Positions 22,757-33,847 of a DNA stretch of 64,000 nt are shown piece after piece. The notes beneath the pieces were generated by a model that worked only from the letters and a program-made list of their open reading frames with translations, made no database searches and had not been told where the DNA came from. The stretch lies in NCBI GenBank assembly GCA_021018995.1, contig CM037598.1:69768671-69832670 (forward strand), written 5' to 3'. How positions within the stretch are numbered: position 1 is the first letter of the stretch; each line of letters begins with the position of its first letter. A program made the translations under genes and the position numbers. Source of the stretch: Chloranthus sessilifolius (lineage: Eukaryota; Streptophyta; Magnoliopsida; Chloranthales; Chloranthaceae).

Positions 22757-23823
22757 CTAAGAGTAGAACCGTTGGACGTATCCAGCATTGATGGGCTCAG
22801 GAAGATGATCTCCGTCTATGGTGGCGAGGCGGATGGCGTATCCCGTCAGCATTTCTCGGACGACATATGGTCCTTCCCAGTTTGGTTTAAACTTTCCTCT
22901 CGGATCGGTATGTAGGGATGGGAAGATCTTCTTCAGCACAGTGTCTCCTACCTTTAGATCTCGACCGCGGACACGTTTATTGTAAGTGCGTGCGATTCGC
23001 CCCTGGTAAACTTGAGTGTGACACAAGGCTAGGAGTCTCTTCTCGTCCAATAAGTTTAATTGTTCAAAACGGGATCTCTTTTTTTTGCTTCGGGTAAGTC
23101 TGATTCTATGAGGATTCGGAGTGAGGGTACTTCAACCTCTACCGAGACGACGACCTTGGTTCCATACACAAGGGAGAATGGTGTTTCCCCTGTAGCGGTA
23201 CGGATCGACGTTCGGTAGGCCCACTAAGCAAATGGCAGCATTTCACTCCAATCTCGATAAGTGATGACCATTTTCTCAAGGATGCGGATGACTATTTTGT
23301 TCGCGGCTTCCACGGCTCCATTAGTTTGAGGCCGATAAGGGGATGAGCGTTGGTGCTTGATCTTGTATTGCTCGCAGAAGTCTCGGATGCGTTTATTCGC
23401 AAAGTTTGTGTCGTTGTCCGTGATGATATCTTTGGGTACTCCAAATCAGCACACAATATTGTTCTTGAGAAACTTCTCAACGTGACTGGCCGTGATGTTG
23501 GCATATGACGCTGCTTCTACCCACTTGGTGAAGTACTCAATGGCGACCAGGATGAACCGATGTCTGTTTGATGCTTTTGGATTAATCATTCCAATAGCGT
23601 CAAGGCCTCAGGTATAAAATGGCCAAGGAGTGGTCATGCAGTGAAGATCAATGGCAGGAGTGTGTATCAGACTGGAGTGTTCTTGACACTTGTAGCATTT
23701 TTTAACATGTTTGCAATAATCTGATTCCATGGTGGTCCAAAAGTATCCTTGCCGTAGGATTTTCTTAGCGAGCATGTGACCACTGACGTGGGCTCCACAT
23801 ACTCCCTCATGGATTTCTTTCAT
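22757..23823 (-). pseudogene. Element B integrase
   Basis: Minus strand. The N-terminal zinc-binding region is at 23608-23823 (HEGVCGAHVSGHMLAKKIL ... CKHVKKCYKCQEH, the H2C2 pattern), then the catalytic-core region, and the C-terminal part at 22757-23050 (RVRGRDLKVGDTVLKKIF, KFKPNWEGPYVVREML), the usual GPY/F module. No chromodomain follows, as expected for Tat rather than chromoviruses. Family role: inserts element DNA into the chromosome. Decayed. Confidence 0.88.
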
Positions 23824-23937
23824 AACATTGACCGTTTCACTTTTAGTGAGGCACCTAAGTAAGACGTTATTGTATGATCACTTGTAGAGACATTCCTCGC
23901 AAATGACGTAACCTATCGCTAAACGATGAATGGTTCG

Positions 23938-24635
23938 TCAGTCTGTCTTGGATGTACCCTCTGGGAAAGTTACGGTTTTGAGGATATTCTTGATATCTGA
24001 GAACCAAGGTGGCTCATCATCAGGCTTTGTAGGTTCCTCAATCTGGAGGCAGAAGGCCGGCTTATTCCTTTCCTCGATCCTGATCAGCTTCATCTCAACA
24101 CCATAGGGGATTTCAATCATTGACGCCAAAGTTGCTAATGCGTCGACAAAGCGATTCCTTATCCGGGGGACGTATGAGAAAGTCACATCTTGGAAGCAAG
24201 CTATTAGATCCTCGAGGTGTTCATGATAGGGAATCAGTTTCTCATCTTTCATCTTCCAGTCACCATTCGTCTGGCATATGATAAACTGTGAATCGCTAAA
24301 TACTCGAAGGTGAGTTACATTCAGATCGAGAGCCGCCTGCAGACCGGTGGCGCAAGCTTCGTACTCAGCCATATTGTTAGTGCAAGGGAAGTTGAGCTTG
24401 ATAGAGACCGGTACGTGGGATCCTTTTGGTGAAATCAGGATGGCGCCAACTCCTTGGCCCTCGACATTTGCTGCCCCGTCAAAATGCATTACCCATGATT
24501 CTTCTGCTTCTTCTGTATCGTCTTCTGTCATGAACAGAATGTCCTCATCGGGGAACTTAGTTCTCTCATTATCAGGTAAAGGATTGTCGGCAAGATGATC
24601 AGTAAGTGCCTGCCCCTTGATAATAAAAGGTGCCA
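23938..24635 (-). pseudogene. Element B second (archaeal-type) RNase H
   Basis: Minus-strand frame with all four acidic RNase H positions visible: MHFDGAANVEGQGVGAILIS (first Asp), NNMAEYEACATGLQAAL (Glu), LRVFSDSQFIICQTNG (second Asp), RNRFVDALATLAS (last Asp). It follows the RT-linked RNase H, giving the dual RNase H layout that defines the Tat lineage of plant Ty3/gypsy elements. Confidence 0.9.
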
Positions 24636-26162
24636 TCATGCAGTCCACCCAGTGAGAGCCGGCTTCTCGAACAAGTATTTTAACAGATCCATTCGGGCTA
24701 AAAGCAGAACGGCTTGAGATAGCAAGTAGTGGCGGAGCCTTTGAGTAGCCCATAAAAGAGCTAGGCATACTTTCTCCAGATGAGAGTAGCGCATCTTGTA
24801 ATCAGTAAACTTCTTGCTCAGGTAGTAAATGGCCTGGTCTCTTCTTCTCGTTTCATCGTGTTGCCCCAAGACACATCCCATCGAAACTTCCGTCGTGGAG
24901 AGATACATCAAGAGTGGTCTCCCTGGCTTAGGTGGTACCAAAACAGGTGGATTAAGGAGGTAGCTTTTGATTTTTTTGACCGCTGCCTGACAATCGTCGT
25001 TCCATTCAACGGGCGAATTCTTCCTTAGTAACTTGAAGATCGACGTGCAGATTGGAGTTTGCTGTGCAATGAACCGGCTGATATACTATATTCTGCCCAA
25101 AAACCCTCTAACCTCTTTCTTGATTGACGGTGGTGGCATTTCAGTGATGGCTTTGACTTTGATTGGGTCGACCTCGATCCCCCTCCTGCTAACGATGAAC
25201 CCTAGAAGTTTCCCTGACATAGCACCAAATGCGCACTTCTATGGATTCAGTCATAGTCGATACTTCCTCAGCCTTTCAAACGGCTATTGAAGGTTTACCA
25301 GATGGTCGCTTCACTTCGGTGACTTGGCTATCATGTTGTGAACATACACTTCAATCTCTCAGTGCATCATGTCATGAAATAGTGCAGTCATAGCTCTCTG
25401 GTACGTTGCACCGACATTCTTCAGCCCGAATGGCATAACTCGATAGCAAAAGGTTTCCCAGGGGGTAATGAATGCTGTCTTCTCACGATCAACCTCAGCC
25501 ATTTTGATCTGATTGTATCCTGAGGATCCATCCATAAAAGAAAGCATCCTGTGCTTAGCTATGTTATCGATCAAGATGTCGATGTGTGGTAGTGGGAAAT
25601 CGTCCTTTGGGATCGCTCTGTTCAAATTACAGAAATCGATGCACATGTAGACCTTTCCATCTTTCTTTGGCACAGGTACAATATTTGCTAGCCATTGCAG
25701 GTATTTGGATGCCATGAGAAACCCCACATCATACTGCTTGATGACCTCGTCTTTGACTTTCAACATCCACTCGGGTTGGAGACGTCTCAGCTTCTGCTTG
25801 ACTGGCTTCATATCAGGGTAGAGGGGCAACTCATGCTCGACCAAATCAGTATCTAGGCCAGGCATGTCCTCGTATGATAAGGGAAAAACATCTTGGTATG
25901 ACAGAAGGAAGTCGATCATGCTTTTTCTTTCCTCAGGAGATAGTGAAGTTCTGATTTTAGTTATCCTAAGAACCTCCACAGGTCCTAGATTGACGTGTTC
26001 GGTCTCTTCGACAATGGGGGTAGGGCCATACTCAAAGTCGGCAAATAGGTCAAGGAGCTCATTGGGGAGCTCTTCGAAGGGGACATCCTCGTCCAGACTT
26101 GGGATCCCTACCTCTTCTTGTATTTCTACAGGGAAGGGGTCGATTTCACGTGGGACAAGCAT
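24636..26162 (-). pseudogene. Element B reverse transcriptase and RNase H
   Basis: Minus strand. The linker (25980-26162: PREIDPFPVEIQEEVG, LDLFADFEYGPTPIVEE) is followed by RT blocks PEWMLKVKDEVIKQYDVGF, VPVPKKDGKVYMCIDF, SGYNQIKMAEVDREKTAF and FCYRVMPFGLKNVGATYQ, then the connection domain and RT-linked RNase H (24636-24941: PGRPLLMYLSTTEVSMGCVL, AIYYLSKKFTDYKMRYSHLE). Family role: reverse transcription. Decayed. Confidence 0.9.
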
Positions 26163-26740
26163 TTTGATTCAGGCATCCTTTTGTGGGACATTTTCTGGAA
26201 TTTTAAATGACAATATTTTTAAACTTTGGATTTTTTCAATGTTTTTGGAATTTTGTATTTTTTTCATGTTTTTGAGACTTTGAATTTTTTCCTTGCTTTT
26301 GAGATTTTTGTTTTCTTCGGAGATGGACCCTTGGCAAGGCGGGTTGCTATATACACAAGATATTGTTTGCCAAGGGCTTCTCTCACTTTTTATAGGTTGT
26401 TTTTTTTTAGGAAACGGGTGCCAAATGTTAGGCCACTCCCCGCTTCCAGGGTTTGGGGCAAAGATGCCCAGTTGCGTACCTAAGGGGCCGCTTCTTTACC
26501 TGTTGGGGTGGAGGGTGCTGATTGATATGGCTCATTGGAGTCAGCCTCCATCATATTGATCCCCATTTCATTTGAGATCATGTCCTCAAATGATAACTTA
26601 GTTTTATGGTGATTCACCACAGGGGGGGTTTGTTCAGGTACCGATCGTCGTTCCTCAAAAAGGGACAACGCGGCCAAATCAATCTCCAAGCTGGGAAGGG
26701 AGATTTGGGGATTGGTGGGATGGATTGGGGCTGTGGTTTT

Positions 26741-27135
26741 TTATGGGGTCAAATGGGTTACCCCATTTTGATCCATTTTTATGACCCCTGTGCTGACAAA
26801 GGAATCCTTGATGTGCGGCCTAGGGCAAGGTTTCTCTTCTATGTTGATTCCTCGAGCTCTTTGGCCTCTTGGACCTCTTCTTCTTTGGGCTTGTATCCTA
26901 ACCCAAATCGGACCTTCTGCCCCTTGGTGACAACTGGCTCTTTTCTTCCTTGTAATCTGGGTCCCAGACCTCGGCCTTTCTGGTAGCCCCACTTTTGGAG
27001 CATGGCTACTGCTGCTACCATGCCACCTCCGGTTCTTGGAATGATGTCCTCGATGGGCTCCAGGGGTATTGCCGACACCTCGTACTCGAAACTGTGGAGG
27101 TTGACGTCCTCAGCGGTGTGTGGTATATTCAGCAT
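26741..27135 (-). pseudogene. Element B polyprotein: G-patch segment
   Basis: Minus-strand frame (26839-27135) with MVAAVAMLQKWGYQKGRGLG, PRLQGRKEPV and FGLGYKPKEEEVQEAKE: a G-patch-like module in the same place (between protease and RT) as in A and C. The preceding residues (DVNLHSFEYEVSAIPLEP) are a conserved lead-in. Confidence 0.78.
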
Positions 27136-27231
27136 ATTAGGTTTTTCAATGCTATTGGCGGCCTTTTCTTTCTCACTGTGCCCCTCTCCGATGATTGTGA
27201 TAATCTTATGTCCAGATGTAAATTTGAGTTT

Positions 27232-27879
27232 CTAGTACAATGTGGAAGGTATGGCTCTAACCTCGTGCAACCATGGGCGCCCCAATAATAGATTAAAGGA
27301 GGATTTGATGTCCATTACCTGAAATAGTATGGAGAAGGTCATTGGCCCAATTAACAGCTCAAGGTCAACTTCTCCCATTATCTCTCTTCGTGTGTTGTCA
27401 AAACCTCGGGCACTGGTTCTTGTGGGTCTCAGCATGCACAGATCTACCCCAATCTTGGTGGCGGTTCTTAATGGGCATATATTCAATGCAGACCCGTTAT
27501 TGATTATAACTAAGGGGATAATCATATTTCCAGACTCAACGATTATATTCAAAGATTTTGAGTGACTTCCTCCTTCCTCAGGTAAATCGGCATCAGAAAA
27601 TGAAATGGCATTTGGAGCCATCACTTGACCAATTATCAGCTCAACTTCATTCGAGCTAACTTGAAGTGATACATGCACATTTTTTAACACCCCCATTAAT
27701 GCTTGGAAATGGAGTGGGGACGTCATCAATAGATCCCATACAGTGATATGGGCAGGCATTCTTCTCAGTTGAGTCTCCAGTATATGTTCTCGACTCATCT
27801 TCTCGAAGGGGTTCACCGCGTTGTCTTTCTTTCCTTCGGGTTGGGCACGTACTGCTTTTACTTTGATATCCTCCGACAC
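27232..27879 (-). pseudogene. Element B polyprotein: aspartic protease region
   Basis: 215-residue minus-strand frame. FEKMSREHILETQLRRMPAH lead-in, retropepsin-type core IPLVIINNGSALNICPLRTA and FNLLLGRPWLHEVRA. The active-site region resembles that of A and C (D-N-G-S in those copies). Family role: polyprotein processing. Confidence 0.82.
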
Positions 27880-30022
27880 GGTAACAAAATATCGCCGCTT
27901 CTCTCTGCTGCTTGCATTGATATCTGTTTGTTCGTAACTTAGCGGGACCAGATGAGGATCATATGTGAGTCCCGAGAGCTAGAAAGGAATGGCTATCGGT
28001 TCTTGAGGTTCTTGAACTGTCGGCTCAGGAGGTGTGGGCAATACTTGATTCACCTCGATGGTAGCGAGTTGGGTGGAAAGATTGGGCCAAATGGGGGTGG
28101 TGAAGCTTGAGGGTGGTGGCATTGGAGGGAAGGAAGTAAAAGTAGGCCATTGATAGCTTGTGGGTGCTGGCGACAGATGGGGGATCTGATGGGCTGTTAG
28201 GTAATTGATCGGGGTGGTGGAGTTTGTCGGTGGCTGAACTGGAGGTGATGGGGTGGGCGCAGGCCATGGATAACTGATGGGTGCGGGTGTTGGATTGGGG
28301 GCCTAGTGGCTTAAAGGGTACTCGATGGGGGTTGTGGTGTATGGTGGTAGTTAAAATGGGGCGGGCGTAGGCCATTGATAACTGGCGGGTGTGGGTGCAG
28401 GATTGGGGACCTGGGGGCTTATAGGGTAATTGATGGGGGTTGTGGTGTATGGTTAGTATGCATTGATATTTACATAATTAACGAGTGTGGTGGACGGAAC
28501 GTATGCCCGGAGTTCCAAGGGTTCAAATTGCGGGGTTGAGTTGGGGAAATATTCAGACAAATTTAGGGGTTCAATTACCCCAACATTCCTTTCTTCATCA
28601 TTCCTTGGAAATGGTGCCACATAATTCTCTCGATCACTGATATAATCGGATGGGTCAAATTCAAACTCCTCCTCATCTTCTATCATTTCGACGGTGGGTT
28701 TGGGACCTGCTCTTCCGATGGGATGTGGAGGTAGTGGCACTGGATGAATATTAGCATGTTGAAAGGGTGCAGGGGGAATGATTTCCTCGGTATCGATCAA
28801 ATCTCGGATGGCGTGCTTCAATGGGAAGCAGCGATCAGTAGGGTGACCTGAAACCTGATGAAAATTACAGTGGGTATTTGGTTCATAGTTCCTTGGGATC
28901 GGGTGAGGAGGAGGTTGAGGTTAGTGGATAGCCACTAATCCCTTTTCTACTAACAGGGGCAAAAGTACACTCAATGATTGCCCCAGAGGTGTGAAGACTC
29001 AGTCATAGCGGGCTCTCCTCTGTTCCGGGGTCATTTGCATTCCTTGCCCTGGGTAGGTCTGGCTGAGTGGGCCTTGATGGGTGTGAGCCATGGGCCCTTG
29101 GTGGGTCTGGGCCATGGGCCATGGGTAGGTTTGGGTGGTGGGGTATTGGGCCATGTGCCCCTGGGATATGCGAGAAAAGGGGGTTTGGGCCAATGGGCCT
29201 TGGGGTAAGTGGGTAATGTGGGTTTCAGTGGTGTGGATTATGGGGGGTTGATGGGGATCATGGGGGAGTGAGGCATGGAGATTGGTTAGGGTATGGGATG
29301 GGTTCATGGGGTGTGGAGGAGAGGGGTTGTTTTGAGAAGCCTTCCATATGGAATAGGCTTGGAACATCTCCTCCATCATGGTCATGGAGGAAGGGTTGGA
29401 TGGAGATGGGGGATTTAAGGGGTGATGGGTATAGATGGGATGGAGGTGGTGGAAAAATTGGGCATGGCCCCGGTATAATCGGGCATGGACATGGTAGGTG
29501 GGGGGGTATAGGGTGGATGAGGGGATGTATTGCGTATGTTTTGGGATGATGGGGGGGCATGAGAAGGAGGGATGAGGAAAGTTAGGCATGGCCCCGGTAA
29601 AAATGGGCGTGACCCGAATGGATGGGGGATTTTGCGGAGGGGCGGGGGGAGGGGGGGGGGGCGAATAGGGCGGAAGTGGTGTATGTGAATGTGGGTGGAT
29701 CGGGTCTATAGGGGGATGATGGGAATTGGGGCATGAATGTGGATTGGAAAAATGGGTATGGGTTTTGTATGGATGTGGATGGGAGATGAGTTGGACTTGG
29801 CATGGGCATGGCTTGGGCAAAAGATGGAGAATGGGGCGTTGGATTTTTGATATTTTGGGGGGTAGTGGATGGGAAATTGGGGGCACCAAATGGGCCGGTA
29901 ACGGTAAAGGGGGGTTGGGTGAGGGGGATGGCAGAAAAGATTTCTCCCGAATGGGAGTGGGTTGGAGAATGTGGTGAGGATGAGTTGGGATCGGCATAAG
30001 CCGAGTCCACTACCCACGACAT
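27880..30022 (-). pseudogene. Element B gag
   Basis: Minus strand, start near 30022 (MSWVVDSAYADPNSSSPHSP). The Pro-rich N-terminal half includes FTVTGPFGAPNFPST and then AQTHQGPM-type repeats; toward the C-terminus is a zinc-knuckle-like CNFHQVSGHPTDRCFPLKHA (CX2HX4HX4C) near 28800-28870, an acidic block (EDEEEFEFDPSDYI) and a long Pro/Ala/Thr-rich tail (28025-28480). Family role: particle shell and RNA binding. Decayed; about ten or more breaks across the element's coding part. Confidence 0.82.
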
Positions 30023-31488
30023 GTCTCGGTAGCGGGTCAGGTAAGTGTGCCTTGGATAAGGCCCAAAAATCCTCCTCGTTCTTTCCCTACGGGACGGCGG
30101 AGGGCAAGATGATGCCGTTGTGCCGGCACCACAAACTATATATATTTTTTAGGTTTTGATTATATATATTTTTTTGAATTTTTTTAAGAAGTTTTGAAAA
30201 ACCAAAGTTCGGAGGCCTTGGAATTCCCTTCTCGGGTGGCTCACATACCTTAATTCGAGACCTGCAGCGATGATCTCAATGCACTTCGAAAGAATCAAAG
30301 GAAAACCTTCGATTTATTGAAGGCACGAAAATCAAGGCAAACAACTCAATCCCCCTAAATGAGCCAAAAAGAAGTTGCCCTCCTTTGATCGGCGGGGGCG
30401 TATTGGGTGTCGGAGATGGCGGGGCCTAAACAAGGCACTAAGCACACTGATCGGGGGACTCGAGAGGTGAAGAAGGCCACAGATTCGGGTTGGTATGGTG
30501 TAAAACAAACCTGGCGCAACTAATACATGTGCCCAGGTTACAGGGGACCCTTTTTACAGTGGGGCAACTATTAGTTGCGCCAAGGTAAAATTTGGGATTT
30601 TAATAGTTGCGCCAGTTATAAATTTCAGTGTTTTTACACTGGTGCAACTAATACTTGTGCCAGGCAAAAACTGGTCCTCCAGAACAAATGACCGCAGCCA
30701 CTAATGCCCGAAATGAGCCTCTTTTTTTAGTTTTTTGTGGAAGCTAGGCTTCCGAAAACTGAGCTATTTTTTGGTGATCGATTCTCTCCTCACCGCACCT
30801 AAAGGGTTTGAGTCTGGTATAACTCGCTAGCGCGCTCCCTAAGGGTTTTAAGCTTTGGAATAGGAACCCACCCGATATACCTCCGGCGCGAGCGCCTTCT
30901 CAAATACTAGTAGGGCTAGGACTTTTCTGGATCATCACCACTAGGGGCTGCCGCCATACTAAGACCCGGGTGTTTGCATGTTTGCCTAATCCCAACCCTT
31001 TTGTAAAATCTATCCCGTAAAAATAGATTAATTAAGCTCCCTAACTTAGTTCAATTTTAATTTTTTCAAAGCTTTTCTCTTTTTTTGGAAGTTTTCTTTA
31101 GTTCAAAGACTGGGGGTGATTATCCCGTACCGCCACTATGGGCCGACGTCCACTGATGGAATATGAGCGCACAAGTAGGCCCGCCAATCGGCTTAAGCAC
31201 TTTAAATGACGGAAATTTAAAGGAATTAAAAGACAAAGCTCAAGTAGGCCCGCCAATCGGCTAAGGCACTAAAATGATGGAAAAGTAAGGAATTTTAAAA
31301 GACAATGCGCATGTAGGCCCACCAATCGGCTAATGCTCGTAAATGATAGAAAAGTAGGGGTAAGTAAAATGACTTAATCAGAGGGGTGAGTAAAAATATC
31401 GCAAAAATAAACTAAAAAAATAGTAATAACATGTTAGTAAAAATAAATAATAACAAGGCCGAGTTCAAGGGGAAGCTCTACAAGATAT
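30023..31488 (-). other. Element B leader
   Basis: No gene. Palindromes at about 30511-30665, including 30561-30581. A conserved block at ~30860-30960 (CCTCCGGCGCGAGCGCCTTC) is shared with C. Three ~75-bp repeats at 31166-31345 are built on AGTAGGCCCGCCAATCGGCT. Confidence 0.75.
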
Positions 31489-31506
31489 TCCCCAGCAGAG
31501 TCACCA
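31489..31506 (-). other. Primer-binding site of element B, tRNA-Arg type
   Basis: Minus strand TGGTGACTCTGCTGGGGA, two bases inside the LTR, close to the tRNA-Arg-type site of element A. Confidence 0.65.
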
Positions 31507-31508
31507 TC

Positions 31509-33128
31509 TGTATAACCGTGGGAATCGAGACGATCCCGTCGCGACGATGCACTCTCTAACGAAAAATATAGAGTTGCCACTCGGAGCTTTCGGTGTCCCG
31601 GGATACCTAGTTCATTTTTATGAGCACCGAAGTGCCAAAAATATGACTTTGAATCCGGTCCACACCAATGGCTCTTGGGTAGGGGCTTCGATTATCAATC
31701 AGGAAGGTGTTAGGCACCCAATCAATCCGCTTAACGCGGTCTCTACTAATGACCAAAAGTAAAATGAAGTAAAAGAAAAGAAAATGGTTCCCTCTGGCCC
31801 AAATGGGCCTCCAATCCTATTTGTGCCCCTACGTTCCTATCGAAAATTTGGCGGTATAACGGCACAAAATGAGAGGGTAGGGAGAGCAAAAGGAGATAGG
31901 AGAAGAAAGGGGAGAGCCGGAGCCCTCGGGCCCTTGTAGCACCGTAGGAGAGCCTTGCGTGCCTTGCTTTGATGAGCTCTTGAAGGCTTTGTATGGTTGA
32001 AAGTGGGGTTCTAGCTCTTAAGGCTTGCTAACTAAGAGGTAGAGAGGGAAGGTGAATGGATAGCATATACCTAAACTAAGAGATCTAAGGTGAAAAATAT
32101 CACTCAAAGGAGGTTTTGGAATTCTGAAATTTGTATGGGAAGTGTGCACCAAAGAAAGAAAGATCTTCTCACTTTAAGCTCTTTCTCTCTTAGGCCAAAA
32201 TTCTCAATCCTTAAGCAAGAGGGGTGGCTCTCTATTTATAGGAAATGGGTGAATTAGTGAGGGGTTAAAGTCCTAATTGGATTAGCAATTAGGTAATGGG
32301 CAATCTAAGGTTTCCTAGGGTTTTTGGAGCCTTGAAATGTGTCGGAAGGTCCTCCAGTGGTGGATGATGGGGTGAGGCCTTAAGCCACTTAAAGGGGTGC
32401 AAATAGGCTTGAAATGGGTGCAACAGAACTAGCTAAACACACTCCAAAGGTTGAGGTGGTCAACAAGTCAAACCCCAGTCATGAATTTCGAGGTAAAAAC
32501 TAACAGTTACTGTTCATATGCCTGGAAGTACTATTAGTTGCGTCAGGCAAATGTACAGTAAAATAGTAATGTACAATGCCTGGAAGTCAGCTCGCGAGGA
32601 TGAGGCCCACTTTTTAATCTGGCGTAACTATTAGTTGCGCCAGGCTTAAAATAAGGGAAAATTAGCCTAGCGCAACTGTTAGTTGCGCCAGGAAAAGTTT
32701 AATACTGGCGCAACTATTATCGCCAAGTCCCTAAGGGGCCCATATGACTTTACATTCATGCCCTCCGGGCTCGATTTACCATATCTTTTGACGTATACCT
32801 CCGATTGGGGTGATTCTTGGACCGTTGGAAAGCTAACGATCTCTACTCCTCAATTGTATGAAACTCGATCACTGTAGAGGGCTATAGCCAATTCCGGTGC
32901 ACCACTCTTCATCCATAGCCTGGTAAGGTTAGGTTCAGGGTTTAAAATGTGTTCTAAGGGTCGGGATTGGTTTCTAAAGGTTCGGGATAGGTTTCTAAGG
33001 GATCTAGGGTGATTCTTAAGGGTTTGGAGTGATTCCTAAGGGTTCCATACATACCATCAAAAGCTCAGAATTACACCTCTCTCGAAAGGTGTTTCGATCG
33101 GGCCATGGGCTAAATTTGGGTGTCTACA
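31509..33128 (-). repeat. Element B 5' LTR (right)
   Basis: 1620 bp, plus strand TGTATAACCGTGG ... GGGTGTCTACA, followed by gtata. TATA box (minus strand CCTATAAATAGAG) at about 32229-32242. U3 palindromes at 32621-32641 and ~32669-32689. It shares with the right LTR of C the sequence CCTGGTAAGGTTAGGTTCA, absent from the left LTRs. Confidence 0.92.
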
Positions 33129-33133
33129 GTATA
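33129..33133. repeat. Target-site duplication, right of element B
   Basis: gtata, identical to 18210-18214. Confidence 0.85.
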
Positions 33134-33334
33134 CTTGTTTTAATTAGAATCGTAGTAAAATTAGTATATTTACTATGCTTAGAATTTCTGTATAATTAGC
33201 ATGCTTGATTTGATTAGAGTTTCACTAGAATTGATATATTTGCATTCCTAAGTATAATTAGGAGACTAATATTAATTAGACTTCTAATAACATTAGGAAA
33301 CTAAATTAATTAGACTTTTAACAAGAGTAAAACA
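33134..33334. repeat. AT-rich minisatellite between element B and the MULE
   Basis: Degenerate TTTAATTAGAATCGTAGTAA / AATTAGACTTCTAATAACAT units. This is the continuation of the 17850-18209 tract across element B. Confidence 0.75.
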
Positions 33335-33343
33335 TTAAATTAA
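33335..33343. repeat. MULE target-site duplication (copy 1, left)
   Basis: ttaaattaa, the same 9 bp as 53273-53281 and 63072-63080. Confidence 0.8.
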
Positions 33344-33472
33344 GGGAAATTTACATTTTCAGCCCTATAATTTTTCTTATTTGCAAAAACGGCCCTATAG
33401 TTTCATTCCTTGCAGAATAGGCCTGCTCTAAGCCAAGTCATTTCCACGTCACCGCCCACTTGCCTAGTCAGC
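33344..33472 (+). repeat. MULE terminal inverted repeat, left (copy 1)
   Basis: Starts GGGAAATTTACATTTTCAGC and pairs with the reverse complement of 62943-63071 at about 90% or better. Confidence 0.88.
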
Positions 33473-33680
33473 ATGGATTCCAAGCGTCGCCACAGTAGGG
33501 TAGCGTCGCGCTACAGCGCCGCCAGGTCAGCAGTGTCGATATTTAAAAAAACAAGAAACTATTTAAACAGTAGAACGACTTTTCACTTTCTACTTTTCAC
33601 TTTTCACTTTTACCCTCCAGAAGAGAACAGGGTGATTACTGCTTTCAAGGTAAATTATTTTTTTCCAGGTTTATTTTTTG

Positions 33681-33800
33681 GCATTCCGCTATCCTAGAGT
33701 AGCGTACCGCTATCCTGGGATAGCGGTCCTCTAACCTGTGATAGCGATCCGCTACTCAAGGATAGCGATCCGCTATCCCAGGATAGTGGTACGCTATAAG
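33681..33800. repeat. Subterminal palindrome array, left (copy 1)
   Basis: About six units of ~20 bp such as GGATAGCGATCCGCTATCCC. It starts ~337 bp inside the MULE end, shorter than the copy 2 array (53617-53823) by about 88 bp. Confidence 0.85.
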
Positions 33801-33847
33801 CTATTTATTTTATTTTATTTTAATTAATAACTACATGATGTTTATAT

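Larger units (their letters stand above)
18215..33128 (-). mobile_element. Element B: Ty3/gypsy Tat-lineage LTR retrotransposon with both LTRs
   Basis: 14.9 kb, minus strand, TG...CA LTRs, 5-bp target duplication. Order from the 5' (right) end: LTR, primer site, leader, gag, protease, G-patch, RT, RNase H, archaeal-type RNase H, integrase, a long 3' non-coding part with an antisense frame, polypurine tract and 3' LTR. The dual RNase H and the extra antisense frame are Tat-lineage marks. Left and right LTRs differ at about 9% over the first ~385 bp by eye, so it is clearly older than element E (roughly three times by this measure). The coding part is broken in many places. The element forms most of the left unit of the tandem duplication. 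Confidence 0.92.
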